A DNA stretch of 64,000 nucleotides from Tetmemena sp. SeJ-2015 (GCA_027382625.1 JAJKFJ010020648.1:62001-126000); one strand, 5' to 3'. Counted from the stretch's first letter, positions 1-13,210 are shown. The notes: generated by a model from the sequence alone, not told the origin. Numbers and translations are program-made.

Positions 1-1142
<1,142 letters not shown>

Positions 1143-1285
1143 GCGTGCGAGTGTTGGAGTAAGTTGATTGTTGGTGACTCTTAATTCTTATTAATGTTTA
1201 TTTATAATAAGGATTAATGAAATTGTAAAGCACTTATATTGCGAGTGGCTCTCCATCCTAACTTCTTTCATCTGACTCCTCTGTA

Positions 1286-2435
1286 ATGCAGGAACAGTAA
1301 GATACAGATAAAAAGAAAAGAGCAGACTTCAAGCAAGATATTCAGTAATTAGGAAGAGAAATACAACATATTGACTAACAAATCCATAATCATTTTCAGA
1401 ATAGCAACTAAAATAACAGATAGTCACTCACTGCTAGATAGCAAATCTCACACAAAAACTAAAATATAAAATAATTAAGTTCAAAATATATATTGTCGTT
1501 TCTAAAGTTTATTTAGTTTAAAATAAGGATCAATAAATTTATCTTTGTTTTAATTTTTTATCTTAATTCATTAAACAAAGTCATAGTATTTATTAAATAT
1601 ATTATGAAAACAGTGTGAGTGTGAGTGACCAAAAAGGAGAAAATCATGGCTCGAGAAACTAAAAGTTGATTGACAAAGAAGCCCCTATGTTCACTTAACG
1701 CCAACAGCAGCAAGGAGTAACATATCTATGTTCAAGAGATCTCTCTAAACAAATATATCAACAAGACTATCATAGCATTAAGATGCCTCCCTCATAGCCA
1801 ATTAATTCACACAAAAGTACTCCTAAGACACTAATAGCCACAGACTAATATCTTCAACTTACTTAAAAATACAAACCCTCCTCACTCATCTCACAGACAT
1901 TCATAATGTCATGCTCCACAACTAGGAAAAAGACTTTCTCGTATCCTATAAAGAGCATATGCAAGCTGTGCAACTTGATTTATCTCTGCTTAATAAGAAG
2001 TCATCAGCAGAGTACGCTCAAATGAGAAGAGATGAGCGGATACAGTTTCTTGAAGAAACCGTTGCTTGGCTTAGGGGGTGAACTCACTCAAATGACTGTC
2101 ACTCTGTTTAATTTTGAGGAAAGAAATAAACAGATGAGACAGCAACTGGATAAAAGCTAAACTGAGAATTAGTACTTCAAAGAATACACAGTAGCTACAA
2201 AGAACTACAATAGAGTGTTGGCTAGCACATTGATAAACTAAAAGACCCAGATATTCAATACAAATACAAAAGAAGACTCCAAAAACTCAATAACTAAAGG
2301 GCTTCATTTTAGAAGGTGCAAGAATCCTAAAGCCAGGAAAATTAAAATAGGAAGTCTCTCTCATCTGAAAGAAAAGACAAAATCAGTAGATCTAATAAAG
2401 CCTATATTATCATATAAATTATACTCTTTAAAAAA
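1286..2435 (+). CDS. Uncharacterised Q-rich coiled-coil protein (frame broken)
   Basis: Starts at ATG 1286 with MQEQQDTDKKKRADFKQDI. Charged, Q-rich coil-like sequence continues to about 1450. Coding character resumes at about 1645 (LIDKEAPMFTQRQQQQG) and runs to about 2430, ending in a K/S/Q-rich stretch (NRKSLSSERKDK). The reading frame switches at least three times (near 1860, 2080 and 2230). The AT-rich stretch 1455-1640 looks like an intron or IES. I recognise no domain. The frame changes may be unresolved IESs, base errors or decay, so the true structure and end are uncertain. Confidence 0.45.
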
Positions 2436-2494
2436 TACTTTACATCTTATAAATGCAATCAATATATTTATGAGGGTTTATGAAATTAAAAAGA

Positions 2495-3445
2495 ATGTCT
2501 TAAGATGTAAATTCTTCCAAGTTAATAAGAAAGGATTAAGATGAAAGTGTGAAAGAAACTGAATAAGAGGAGAAAAAGGAGCAGACCACAAGTAATAGCG
2601 GAGGACTAGATCTTTCAACAAATCATACCTCGAACGTCTTTGGAAATATAAATTAAAGTAGGAATCTATCTCGCTTTAAAATTAATGTTGTCAGAGCTTC
2701 ATTTATTGACTCTTCTAGAATTCAAACGTCTTAGACGATGAGAACTTACCAAGATAACTCTCAATCCAAACTCGAACATGAAACTTCCACAGATGATTAA
2801 GTTCAAAGAGAGAATTCTCCATTTGCATCCATGCTTAAAATTACCTTAGATCCTAAAGAAGAAATAATCAAACTTTAAGAGAAGGTTTAGCTTCTTGAAA
2901 AGGAGAGGAAACATTTGAAATCAAAGATTAAAGTTTTGCTTCAACATCAGAATAAGGTCCAAGAGGTTAAACAAAATCAAGTTCTTCAAGACATTTTTAT
3001 GGATTGTGTACTAGCTACGAATATTCTCGTCAAGTAAGATAACTTTGATGTGAGTCACTTTTCCAAGACAGACAAAGCAAAAGTTCTAGTCAGATTCATT
3101 ACTGATCAAAGAGTCCTCGCTAAGTTACATTTTAATTAATTACATGAGATAACTTTTCCCAAGGAAATAAACTTATTCTCTAAGTCAAATGATAAGTCTC
3201 TCAAGGAAAAGGTAAATTCTCACTAAGAACAAGTCTCTCAAACTCTTGATCACAGTTATCAAATCATAAACTCATAAAGGTTGCAAAATGAATCCTTTGC
3301 TCTACCTCTTACTAACAAAGGTAGAGGTAACTAAAGCTTCACATAAATAAAACCAAGGAGCAACACAAGCTTAGGAGTCACATTAAATTAATCAAGAAAA
3401 TCTATTCAAATTCGTAATGGAAAGTTAATTTTAACTTCTGAATGA
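2495..3445 (+). CDS. Uncharacterised coiled-coil protein, uninterrupted
   Basis: A single open frame of 316 codons with TAA/TAG read as Gln, from ATG 2495 (MSQDVNSSKLIRKDQDES) to TGA 3443-3445. The N-terminal third is polar and S/T-rich. Residues about 125-200 are heptad-like (KEEIIKLQEKVQLLEKERK), indicating a coiled coil. The middle (about 185-250) contains LATNILV and VLVRFITDQRVLAKL, and the tail is basic and S/Q-rich. About 20 in-frame TAA/TAG codons make it invisible to a standard-code ORF search. It converges tail-to-tail with the protease gene. No family is recognised. Confidence 0.7.
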
Positions 3446-3469
3446 CTACCAAGATATAGAGCAATGGCA

Positions 3470-4290
3470 TATATACAAGGTGTCTTTAGGGACGGCGTAT
3501 GCGCAGTCAGTCTCAATGGCAATGTTGTTAATGCCTCTGATAACTCTCACGAATCCGTTTTCACCATAGTGAGAACCCCATGAGTTTCTAACAACCCAGT
3601 ATTTAACTCCATTCTCAACACCAAATCCAACGATAGAGATATCGTGAACGATGTTTTGGTCACCAGTAGTATCTTGATAGATACCTCCAGTGTAGGACTC
3701 AAGAGAGTCGGGAACAGCGATACCGCAAGCAATAGGACCTCTCTGATAGATTTCTTGCATCATAGCTTACTCACCGCTGAGAGGGCCGAATTCGTTAACT
3801 CTGTAGGTGTAGTATTCGTCTGGAACGAAGCAAGCAGCGCCTGGCTCGCAGTTCTTGCAAACGTTAATGGGAGCACACTCAACTCCGTTATCATGGCCTC
3901 TGGCTTGATAGATTGAGCAGGTCTCATCAGTGATGTCATTGTTGTGCATGAACTCGTAAGCTGAGATGGCCTCACCACCGTGGCAGCCATCGTCGTTCAT
4001 GGAGCAGGAGATAACAACTTGGGGAGAGATGTTAATGTCAGGGAACTGAGCATTTCTTGCGATCTTTATTCTGTCGGAGACGGAAGAAGAAGCAGCTTGA
4101 GCCCAGCATGAACCGCAGTACTGTGGGATGTGTTGGTTCTTGATGTTGGTTAAATAGTTGGTGCCGTTGACGTTGTTCCAAACAAAGGTGTCTGGAAGCT
4201 CAACATGCTCGAGAGCGCTCTTCACAACTCCTCTGATAGGGGTGGCAGACTTTCTTCTGCATGGTTGGTCGTAGGCTTTGCCAGCGTAAC
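3470..4290 (-). CDS. Cathepsin Z-like papain-family cysteine protease
   Basis: The C1A protease fold is clear. Oxyanion Gln and catalytic Cys lie in NQHIPQYCGSCWA, catalytic His in IVHDISIVGFG, and Asn in VRNSWG. The CRR..ATPIRG stretch and the HIPQYCGSCW motif are typical of cathepsin Z/X, a lysosomal carboxypeptidase. One in-frame TAA (Gln) lies between GPLSGE and AMMQEIY. The C-terminus ends around AVPKDT; whether a short intron or a TGA near 3470 closes it is unclear. No in-frame ATG precedes the mature domain: the frame opens at a TGA about 30 codons upstream, so the signal peptide and start must lie on another segment or are lost. A degenerate copy of its 5' end lies at 4812-4934. Confidence 0.88.
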
Positions 4291-4375
4291 GCAAACATGA
4301 GTTCGTTAATTGATAAGATAGAAGGAGAGATCAGGAATCATATATTGACAAAATGTAATGATTATAAGGATATGA
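4254..4375. repeat. Direct repeat copy A (5' end and flank of protease gene)
   Basis: About 120 bp covering the first codons and upstream flank of the protease recurs at 4812-4934 in the same orientation with roughly 80 percent identity. Shared blocks include ATCAGGAATCATATATTGA and TAATGATTATAAGGATATGA. The two copies flank the GC-rich island. Confidence 0.85.
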
Positions 4376-4390
4376 CGTATTATTAAATTA

Positions 4391-4795
4391 GAAAGTTAAA
4401 ATTCAGGACGCACACGACCGGCACTAGGCACCGGTCGCCCTTTCCCTGAAGGCTTTCTGGTTTGGTAATCCATTGGCTGGTGGGTGAGTGCTTAAAAGAG
4501 GCAAGGGATAATGGCAGCCGAAGCCCTGGGGAAGGTGGTGAGCTGCTCACTGGAGAGATAATCAAAGGTGAGTGGTTCCCACTCACCTCCTATCCTGTAG
4601 GCGTGGAGGACGAGATCTATGGGCAAACACTCAGTCATGCAGTTGGACAGCGAAGCCAGACGCTACGGAGCAGCGACTTGCTCCCGGTCCGAAGCTACCG
4701 GATTTTTTTTCTCCTTTTAGGTTTTTTTGGATGGTCTGCAGAAGCGGGGGCTTCTGCTCAGAGTGTGAGGTGCGGGGTGCCACGTGTTTAATATC
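4391..4795. other. GC-rich, hairpin-rich island of unknown nature
   Basis: About 400 bp that is visibly far richer in G+C than everything around it. It contains several perfect inverted repeats: GACCGG/CCGGTC at 4416-4436; GTGAGC/GCTCAC at 4538-4550; a 9-bp stem at 4567-4587 with a 3-base loop; CCGGT/ACCGG at 4684-4701; and an 8-bp stem GCAGAAGC/GCTTCTGC at 4738-4757 with a GGGG loop. T8 and T7 runs follow at 4703-4710 and 4722-4728. ORFs cross it on + but resemble nothing I know. It could be a structured RNA gene, a mobile element or foreign DNA. Confidence 0.5.
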
Positions 4796-4811
4796 CCTAT
4801 TCGGCTGGCAG

Positions 4812-4934
4812 CTTTCTTCTGCATGTGGTCGTAGGCTTTCACAGCGAACACATTACATGGTTCTTAAATTTAGATAGAAGGAGGGATCAGGAATCATATA
4901 TTGAAAAAATGTAATGATTATAAGGATATGACGT
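4812..4934. repeat. Direct repeat copy B (degenerate)
   Basis: Partner of 4254-4375. The coding part is damaged by small indels, so it is a relic rather than a second functional gene start. Confidence 0.85.
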
Positions 4935-5191
4935 CGTTTGAAGTCGTGTCAACTGAGATAATTGTTAATTAATATTCTACAATAGAATTTTATTAAGGAA
5001 TAAGAGCATCTTTTTTTAATTAGAGAATCCACATAAGCTTATAGAAGGTAATAATATTTCAAAGTTTTTATAAGATTATGATAAAAGATCTATATTTCAA
5101 AGTAATATCTTCCTTGATTAAAATCAAATTTGTAATTTTTAAACTTAAACCAAGCTTATATTGAATTCTTTACAATAATTATAAAGTTACA

Positions 5192-5982
5192 ATGGCTTCA
5201 ATTTCGACCCTTAAGTATATTGGCCAAGAGTAGAAGGCTGCTACTGAGTTAGTTGACTATATGATGTTTGGAATAAAGCATAGCTGCCATGGCTATCATC
5301 TTTATGGCAATTGTAACGATAGAATGCTCCTCAAAACTCAAAAGGTGTTCATGTCCCTCTTGAAAATTAACTTGCCAATTCATATCATTCCAATATTGAT
5401 CTTTAAGCTTAAACAGCTTCGCCAAAAGTAATATTGTTCTTCACTTACTTATATCTATTCTAGTCCTGTTAACACAATCGCCAAACTCATCTTTAATATT
5501 TTGAGGTCAGTGCTTTTCCTGACTAGCTTTGTGATGTCGATTCATATGGTTCAGTGCTATATGGGAGACTTAAAACATATGTCTATAAGTAAGTCATTTT
5601 TAACCATAATCAGCATTAAATTTGGAGTATCCTTATCTCTTCTGTAAATCCTAATGGTGTCACAGAAGATACTAAACTTTTCACTTATAGATCGAATCCA
5701 TGTGCTCTCAGCCATTATATCTGGCTTCGGAATTATGTTTGAACAGCCTCATAAGAGAGTAGAAATAACTTACTACACTCTTCCAAAGGCACTAGAGTCA
5801 TTCTGGAATATACTAGACAGTAGAAACCTTGCATTCCATATTCCTTATTAGGAGGTAATTAACTCTTCTAAATAAAATATTAGATCATTATCTTCGGATT
5901 GGCCATCGGTATGCTTGCAATTCATCACAAATTATTCAAGTTAAATTATAATTTATCTTAACGTCTGAATGAGCTTCAATGA
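5192..5982 (+). CDS. TMEM135-like multi-pass membrane protein
   Basis: Open from ATG 5192 (MASISTLKYIGQEQKAA) to TGA 5980-5982 with one 29-nt GT..AG intron at 5855-5883. After splicing, about 250 residues. An early Cys/His segment (KHSCHGYHLYGNC) is followed by hydrophobic spans near LPIHIIPILIF, VLFLTSFVMSIHMV, HVLSAIISGFGIMF and IIIFGLAIGMLAI. The motif GFGIMFEQPHKR followed by YYTLPKALESFW matches the conserved region of TMEM135-family proteins, which act in peroxisomal and mitochondrial membranes. The call rests on pattern memory of that family, not on an alignment. Confidence 0.6.
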
Positions 5983-6199
5983 TGGGAAAGACACTAAAAC
6001 TCTTAGAGGGTTTTCCTAGAAGGCTTGCAACTATATTTGGAGGGAGCACTAAGGAATCAAGAGACCTCGCACTACAACTACTAGTAGAAGGTCTAACCCT
6101 CAAAATCAAGAGGAGGCTTAATGAATTAGAAACTGAGCTTTCCTTTGAAACTGTTAAATGTCTTATAATTTTTCATTTAGAAATGAAAACATTCTAAGC
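5979..6199 (+). CDS. Possible small ORF or downstream coding segment
   Basis: Begins with ATG ATG overlapping the TGA of the TMEM135-like gene and reads about 72 codons (GKTLKLLEGFPRRLATIF, then KRRLNELETEL) before TAA. With TAA as Gln it stays open to a TGA near 6319, but the later part is AT-rich. RRLNELETEL echoes QRLNELQ at the end of the preceding gene, so this may be a misplaced or duplicated segment. No family recognised. Confidence 0.25.
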
Positions 6200-6550
6200 A
6201 TTAAATACCACCCGATCAATTATCACTATTCTCATTTAACTTACATAACTTACTCTAAAATCATAATCAATGACCTAAATTCAAATTCCTTAATACTCAG
6301 CAACTTCAAATAAAGATTGAACTTTGTAAAAAAAATATCTATACTATTTACAAGCCAACTTTTCAATTAAATAGTTCAGCAAAATTGATTTAACTCTGTA
6401 TTTAAAACTCCTATAACTAGATGGTTTATTATAAATATATAAACTTTGTAAATAGCTTCGATTTTTAATTTATAAGCTATTTTCATATGTATACTGGGAA
6501 TAATGTAATTGAAGAAATCAACAGTCATTAAAAATGAAAACTCACAGGGA
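6200..6550. other. AT-rich intergenic stretch
   Basis: No coding pattern, repeat or RNA gene is evident on either strand. It probably contains the chromosome-break/spacer region between two macronuclear precursors. Confidence 0.4.
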
Positions 6551-6551
6551 T

Positions 6552-9500
6552 ATGCTCCACACACAGCAATAAAACCCTCTTCAAGTTCACAACTTCCCCT
6601 CCAATTAAAATTTAGAGAGTCCTCAAGTCCTAAGAGAAAGACCTACCAGTCAAAATGAAGTCAATCACATATCTCCAGCTCAGCAGAGTAACGGTGGAAG
6701 CACCGTACTCATGGGTTCTTAATCTACCACTAACTATGGAAGAGGACTTCATTCAAACTTCGGCCCAGATAAATACTCCACTCAAAACTTGATGGACACC
6801 AATAACTACAACTAAGATCAAGCTAAAGCTCTCTAGCATAACTTCTCAGTCAAGAACTTAGCAACCATCAAATCTCTAAAGACCGAAAGGGGCAATTCTC
6901 ATCAACATTAGAACATTCATGACCAATATTAAGGGGTCAACAAGAATCTCGAGTTCAGAGTAATTGGTGGATAAGTCCAAAATAAAAATAGGAAGCAGAG
7001 TGAATATGAAGTTACTAGCAGTAGCGGTAACATAAATGAGGATACCACTCCTATGCACATCCATAATCTGAAGCAGCAAATTTTGGCGGATGAGTTCTAT
7101 AGGAAACCTCACAATGGTATAAATGCTAAATCAGAGGAAAGTGATTTGATTAGCGAAGGAGCTCTTAGAGTCAGTCATCCAAATGGATTTATGAGCGCTG
7201 TTTAGAGTATTAATTTGTTATGAATATTGCTGCTTATGGGAATTCTAATTCAAATTCTCTGGGCTAGCAGGTAATAGGTCTCTATGGAGGCTAAAGTAAC
7301 ATGAATGCTTATTCTCAGAGCACAGGAAACAGCAAGCAGAGTGGCCTTTCAAAGCAGCAACTAAAAGACTTGAAGTAAATCACTTGCACTGAGTTCGACC
7401 TCACGGCTAAGGAAATCAACTCGAACAAAAGATTTGGTGTAGATCGATAACTTAAGAAGAACACAATCATTTCGGGACTTACAGATCACAGCCCAATTGA
7501 TGGTTAGCCCTCTAATTCTGAAACTGTAAAGTGGGCTTTCACAAAGCAAGATAGCCAGGAGACCCAAAAGAAAATAAGCATCATCAATAGAGAGTCTCTA
7601 AATACTGGTGGCTAAGATATGATTTCCAAGTCTCTCAAGTCTCATGACAGCAGAGCGCAGTTATCTCAGCAAACAAATTCTTAGAACAAGAAACCAATTT
7701 TAAGAGGCAAGATGTTGGACTTCGCAAATCTTGATAACTCTGGTAACATTCCTCAGAATCTAGACTCTGATATTCTGTATTAGCAGGATTCGAGAGAAGA
7801 AACTAAAGCTCACCAGAATTTAAACTATCACAACTAAGAGGAAGAGAAGATGATATCATTCTTAGAAGATGAAACTGAACTCTTAATGACTACAAACAAA
7901 AAGGTAGCAGCACAAGAATTAAAAGCTTAGACTATAATGAGTAACCAAAAAATAGCTGGAATATAGTACAAAAAACACTCTGACAGTTTAAAGAATAGAA
8001 AGTATTGCGCGCTCTTGAAGTTTAAGGCTCCTTAGAATATGGTATCAATGATTGAAAACACTCATGACTGCCCACTGTGTAATGAATAAAAGATCTTTGA
8101 CTCAAGTTTACAATGCTCTAGAATTGAATCAGCGAAATCTTGCAAAGATGTTATAGAGATAAACTTGAACAAGATTTTTCTTACACTTTTCTTATTTAGA
8201 AGTACTTGACGAGCATGGAGTATTACTAGGTCAAGATAATAAATGACATAATTTACAACGAACCAACTCATATCGTCTCTGTTTTCAAGGATTATTTGAT
8301 CTATGATGACATCAGCGAGTTCCTAAGACGTTTTTACAACAAATTGGAGGCCATCCAGCGTTTGCCAAGAATGTATAGTTTCTATGAGCAATTTGCAAAA
8401 GTATTCCCTAACTATGTAATATTGCCTGAGAATAAGTACCTCTTCAAAAACATTGAAAGAAAGCAAAAGATAATAGACGAGAAGTAACGATTGTTGTAAG
8501 AACAAGAGGAGAAAAAGAGAAAAGAGGCTGATGGGTATTAACTAGGGTAGAGTGGAGAGAAGCCAAACAGAACCAAGCACAGAGATAGATTCAGCTCTTA
8601 GTAGATGCAGAATTCTTCGAATTACTCGCAATTTTCAACAGATAGAATGTTTAACACCAAGTTCATTGACTCAGTTGCGTAAATTTAGCCAAGTGGATTT
8701 ATTGAATCGATGATGTCTTCAAGAATAAACAACAGTCAATATCAAGAACATGTGCTTAACAGCTCTATTCTCATTCATCAACATTTATAGCAGAATATGG
8801 AAAATGCTGCTAAAATTAAGTAAAATAAGAAAAAAGCTCTCCACGAGTTAGACTTTGGTGAACTTATCTCAAAGTTTATATCCAAGGATTCTCAATCTCT
8901 GATTCAATAATCATCTATAATGCAGCAGCCAACATAGGATTTCAGAATTGAAAGTGACCTGCATTTGAGGGAGGAAAGTAAGAGTTAGCTGTCTTAAAGA
9001 CCCTCATCCAGCCAGTAAATAAAAAAGCCCCAGGTCTATGAATATCAAGAGATGACTCGCATTCAATAGCAATAGCATGCAGTTTAATAGCCAGGAGTGA
9101 GTTCAACAATCTTGAATACTGAAAATAGCAAAACCTTAAGCGATGGAGTTGATTCTCAAAGACCAACAAGCTCTAAATCTAAAGTAGACTTAAAATGAAG
9201 AGATAGTTTTCCATAAAAACAGTTGGAGGCTAAAGTAATAAATAAAAATGGTGGTTAGGAGAAAGAACAGAAAAATCTATTTTAAAAGGAGCTTCAAGAG
9301 CATAAGTAGGTAGTAAATAAATAGCTTTAGCAAATGCAGGTCACATAACATTAGCCATCAAGTTCAAACCATCTAATCATTAACAACTTTGTGCAAGATT
9401 AGAACTAAGTACAAAAGCAGTGCGATATCATAATTAACATAGCGTCATCAAATATCATTACCTCACAAAATTTACCCCATCAAGATAGGAACTTTTTTTA

Positions 9501-10060
9501 TTTAAAATATCACAAGCTTAAATTTATCAGTTATGTTTGTTAAACTTTTACGAGTATAATTACAATAACTACCCTAACCAGTAAAATATAAGCAACTAGC
9601 CAGCTCAAAATTAAGCAAGTATCAAGATCATTAGTTCTTTTATTTCTTTAATTTTATTAGCGGGTAAGATGGCCAACCTTAAATAGTACATCTTCCAAAC
9701 AACTAGGGATTGGGTTAATAGATGAACCACGGAAGTAGTGAAATGATGAAACTTGTTCAAAACTAAAATGCATAGACCGCTGCTGCATCTTCTCGCTAAG
9801 GTAGTCTTCAAAGAAGTTAAAGCAGAAGCAATCTTCACAATATCCACAGTTCCTAGAAGAGTGCTGATGGAAATGCAAAAAGCTGCCACACTCCTCACAA
9901 AGCAACATAATAGCAAGAAATTAAAACTCCAGGAAGTGGCAAACCAGGAGAGACGCAAATCAAGACAAATCTAGTTTAATAGAAGATCCTTAAACGTATC
10001 AAGTTGCTTTGTTTAATTTTTAAAGCAACAAAATAAGTAAGATTAGCTCCAAAATAATGA
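6552..10060 (+). CDS. Long Q/N/S-rich protein with a conserved DYLIYDD-type segment
   Basis: ATG 6552 (MLHTQQQNPLQVHN) opens a polar, Gln-rich protein. A 32-bp IES with pointer GCTG (copies at 7197-7200 and 7229-7232) must be removed to continue. Around 8070-8480 there is an ordered region: a Cys pair in THDCPLCNEQ, then YYQVKIIND, VFKDYLIYDDISEFLRRFY, and LPENKYLFKNIERKQ, followed by a charged coil. I have seen this arrangement in unnamed ciliate proteins and know no function. Near 8160-8210 either a GT..AG intron or an 11-bp repeat-flanked deletion restores the frame. A TGA at 9196-9198 is followed in the same frame by clearly coding Q-rich sequence. Further Q-rich coding, with one more frame change near 9650, ends at TGA 10058-10060. 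Confidence 0.65.
7201..7232. other. 32-bp IES with GCTG pointer
   Basis: GCTG at 7197-7200 and 7229-7232 flanks an AT-rich insert containing an in-frame TGA. Removal joins GFMSA to AYGNSNSNSLG without a frame change in the flanking coding sequence. Confidence 0.75.
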
Positions 10061-13000
10061 AGGGATACAAAACATGGCAAATCTCTCTGGAAACAACAAA
10101 TCTGCGAGTCTCATCCAGAGGTCTTAGAAAATTGATAACACATCAAGTCCATTGAGCATCTATACACAAAGACATAGATCTACACCATGAATGCTAACTC
10201 TGTAAAAGGTGGCGCGACAGAGACAGTGGGATCTAGAGAACTTAGTAAAGATAAGAATAGACAACTTCAGCCTCAGTTCTTGCAACAAAACTTACCAAAG
10301 AGTGCCCTATTTTAGAACTAGCCTTAATCTTTGCAGAACAGTTAGGGCCATAACAACTAAATGTTTAAGAATGATGCTCTATAGAGTTTAGCATCAAAGC
10401 TATCTCATGAGAGATACAACTAAGCAGAGTATAATACTTAGCAAGTACCTTAGAAACCTCATAATATTGCAAATGCAAGTAATGTGAGAAGCGTTGAAAG
10501 GCTGAATAAGATTGAAGAGGAGATTCAGAGGGACTATTCTAAGTATGTCAATGAATACGGTCTTAGCAAAACTGCATTTGCCAAGGCAGTGAACCATCTC
10601 AGAGAGAAGTAGCAAATCGTTAGTCATCCTCAAAACAACTTCTAACCATCGTACAGCTAGCCTACTACAACTAGATAAGCTCGCCATATCACGAACTCTC
10701 AAGAGAAGAAAAGAACTGCCTCAAATAATCCTCGCTCAGGATCTACCTCGCAGCCCAGGAAAAATAGCAACAACAGGCAATCTAATACAAAGACTAACAC
10801 TATTCAATAAGAATTTAATGTTTTTAATCTGCGAATGATCTCTACTTGAATAGAAACGATTCTAAATAGATCAGAAGTGTGAGAACAAAGGCTTACCTAA
10901 GCAGCTAGAATTCTTCAAGTTGCTTTTAAAAATCTCAAAAGCTTAGTCCAGACAAGATTTCTACCACCAATTTTGGTATTTAAAATATGCTAGGGCTCAC
11001 TCAAAACCTTGGTTAGCATTTTAATAGCAATTCTTCAAACTATATCACTCTCAAGGCATAACCATCCAAGCAGGCAAAAGGCTTTAAGATCAAGTTTCCC
11101 ATCAATTTATATATTTAAATTCACAGTAGTAACAATAAAGAGCCAGCTCAAAAAATAATCAAAGCTAGAACCAAACGCCCAAGAGAATCAAAATTCAGAA
11201 AACTAAATCAACTAGCAACATTCCAATTGCTTTCACTCAAAGATTTTGTATTTTTTATCCTAAAATGTAGTGCATCAACTTTTGAGTAGCAGAGGAAGAG
11301 TGGGAAATATAAACTCAGGGGATATGATGATATTTGATGATATGAGTGGTGCATCTGCCAATAATTTTGCACAAGCTTAAAGCAGTAGATATGATCAATT
11401 CTAAGCCAACCATGGTGCAGATGCCAAAGGATATAGTTATATATTCGAGTTATCTTTTTATCAATACATTTTGAATAATTACGATAAAACTTGTTGGGAA
11501 ATACAAGTAACGGGGTTTTCCCAATTCAAAACTTCAACAGTAATTCCTGTATCGGAACTTTGACAACTACTTCCATTCTGAACTCTCCCTTATCTTACAA
11601 AAATCAACTCAGCCTTCACTCAATAGCAGTAAATGATGCAATCACAGCAGAGTCTCTAACAGCAAAATCTATCTAGCACCAGAAACAATAGCAAGGGAAA
11701 ACAGTCAAGGAACTAAGCGAACTCCTAGCATTAAAGTTAGAAATCTCTCACAGGAAGTCATCACAGAGCCACCAGCAATAATGGTGCTTTGTAATCAAGC
11801 ACCAATAAGAAGAAGTCCGTAGCTATGCTGGCCAATCAAAATAATGAAAGTAAGAGAATGAGCTCGGGCAGCAATATGTCAAAAAAGGCAGCTCCTTTGA
11901 ACTAAGGTCAAGTACCCTCACATCATTAATCTACAACTAGCAACGTTCAACAGCAGATTCTGCAGCTTCTCATGACTTATCAAAATCAACAGCAAACTAA
12001 TGAATAGTCAATTAATTTCGCATACTTGATTTAAATCGAAATCTTTTGTATAGTGCGATGTTACTTCAACGTCAAATGTTAACAACACTTTCAAGATGCT
12101 TTAAAGCAGCAACACTCAGAGCATGAAAGACCTCAAGACCTTATAATTTTTCTTAATTAATTCTTAAAGCAACTAAACCAAAATCCTACGAGTTTGATGA
12201 AAGACATTCAGTTAATTAAAGCATAGAAGCAATACCAGCCCTCTCAAATACTACAGTCTTAGTAGAATCCTCCCAGCTATTTAAACACCCAAAGATCAAA
12301 TGCAGGTATGTCTTCTATTCTAATGGTTGATAACTAAAACTCAAAGAGAATTACTACTTAGAAGGTCAACGGGAAGCTCTCGTCGAGAGGAGATAGCAGC
12401 AAGAAAAAGTAACAGTACACTAATGCTGCTTAGCCCAATGAAAACATATCTAACAATGACTGCACTACCTCATAGAATCAGTACCCAGTCAATTCAACTC
12501 ACTACACATAATCTAGCAATTTTATGCTTATTATTTTGGAGGAATGGGTGGTTTCGGCTCTTCTGATATCTCCTCAAGAATCCACCAAGCCACTGGAGGA
12601 CTGGCTGCAAATTACAGTTCGAGTGAAGACATCAAGAGACTTCTAAACTCTTCTAAGAGCCATGAAAATCTAGACATCATAAGAGTTTATTTACATTTTT
12701 GAGCAGCAGCATAAAGGGCAGCATTAGAGCAATAGCAACAGTCTAATCACTATAACTCTACTCTTGCTAGTTCTTAGATGGGGCAAAATAAATTCCTCTA
12801 AAATTTGAAGTAGTAAGATAGTCAGGTGCAGATTTCAACGAAGTTTAAAATGCTCCCTTCAAATGTACTCTCACAGCTTCCACTTTAATCAGCAAGGAAT
12901 CCTCTTCCTTCTGATCCTAGGATTATGCAGTAGAATATAATGCAGGCAGACTCTTATTCGCAAGTCAATCCAAACTAAGTTCAATTCTCTAAAGGAGCTA

Positions 13001-13210
13001 CCAACATCATTTTATGTTCAATATATAAACTTGTTCTAGTTTAATATTTGTTTAATTTACCTTATAAAGGAAATTTATGAGATAAGTTAAGTTTAATATG
13101 TTTCAGAAATTTCTGTAATCATAATAGGTAACGGATAAAACTTCGAAAAGCCTAATTCAAGAAGAACTTCAGGAAAGTTCAATCCTCAGTCCACTAGAAG
13201 TAACTAGTGA
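10045..13210 (+). CDS. Long N/Q/S-rich low-complexity protein
   Basis: Coding begins with NNEGIQNMANLSGNNKSAS near 10045 or at ATG 10187 (MNANSVKGGATETVGS). It continues through mainly polar sequence to TGA 13208-13210 (NPQSTRSNQ). A more ordered piece at about 10490-10630 reads VERLNKIEEEIQRDY, then NEYGLSKTAFAKAVNHLRE. Elsewhere it is Q/N/S-rich with basic patches. The frame changes near 10835, 11280, 11490, 11650, 12540 and 12690, so several IESs or base slips are present. It may be a continuation of the preceding gene rather than a separate one. No function can be assigned; low-complexity Q/N-rich proteins are common in ciliates. Confidence 0.5.

Noticed and set aside
4462..4791. 109-codon ORF across the GC-rich island
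   Set aside because: No recognisable protein features; long ORFs are expected by chance in GC-rich DNA, and the hairpins are the stronger signal.
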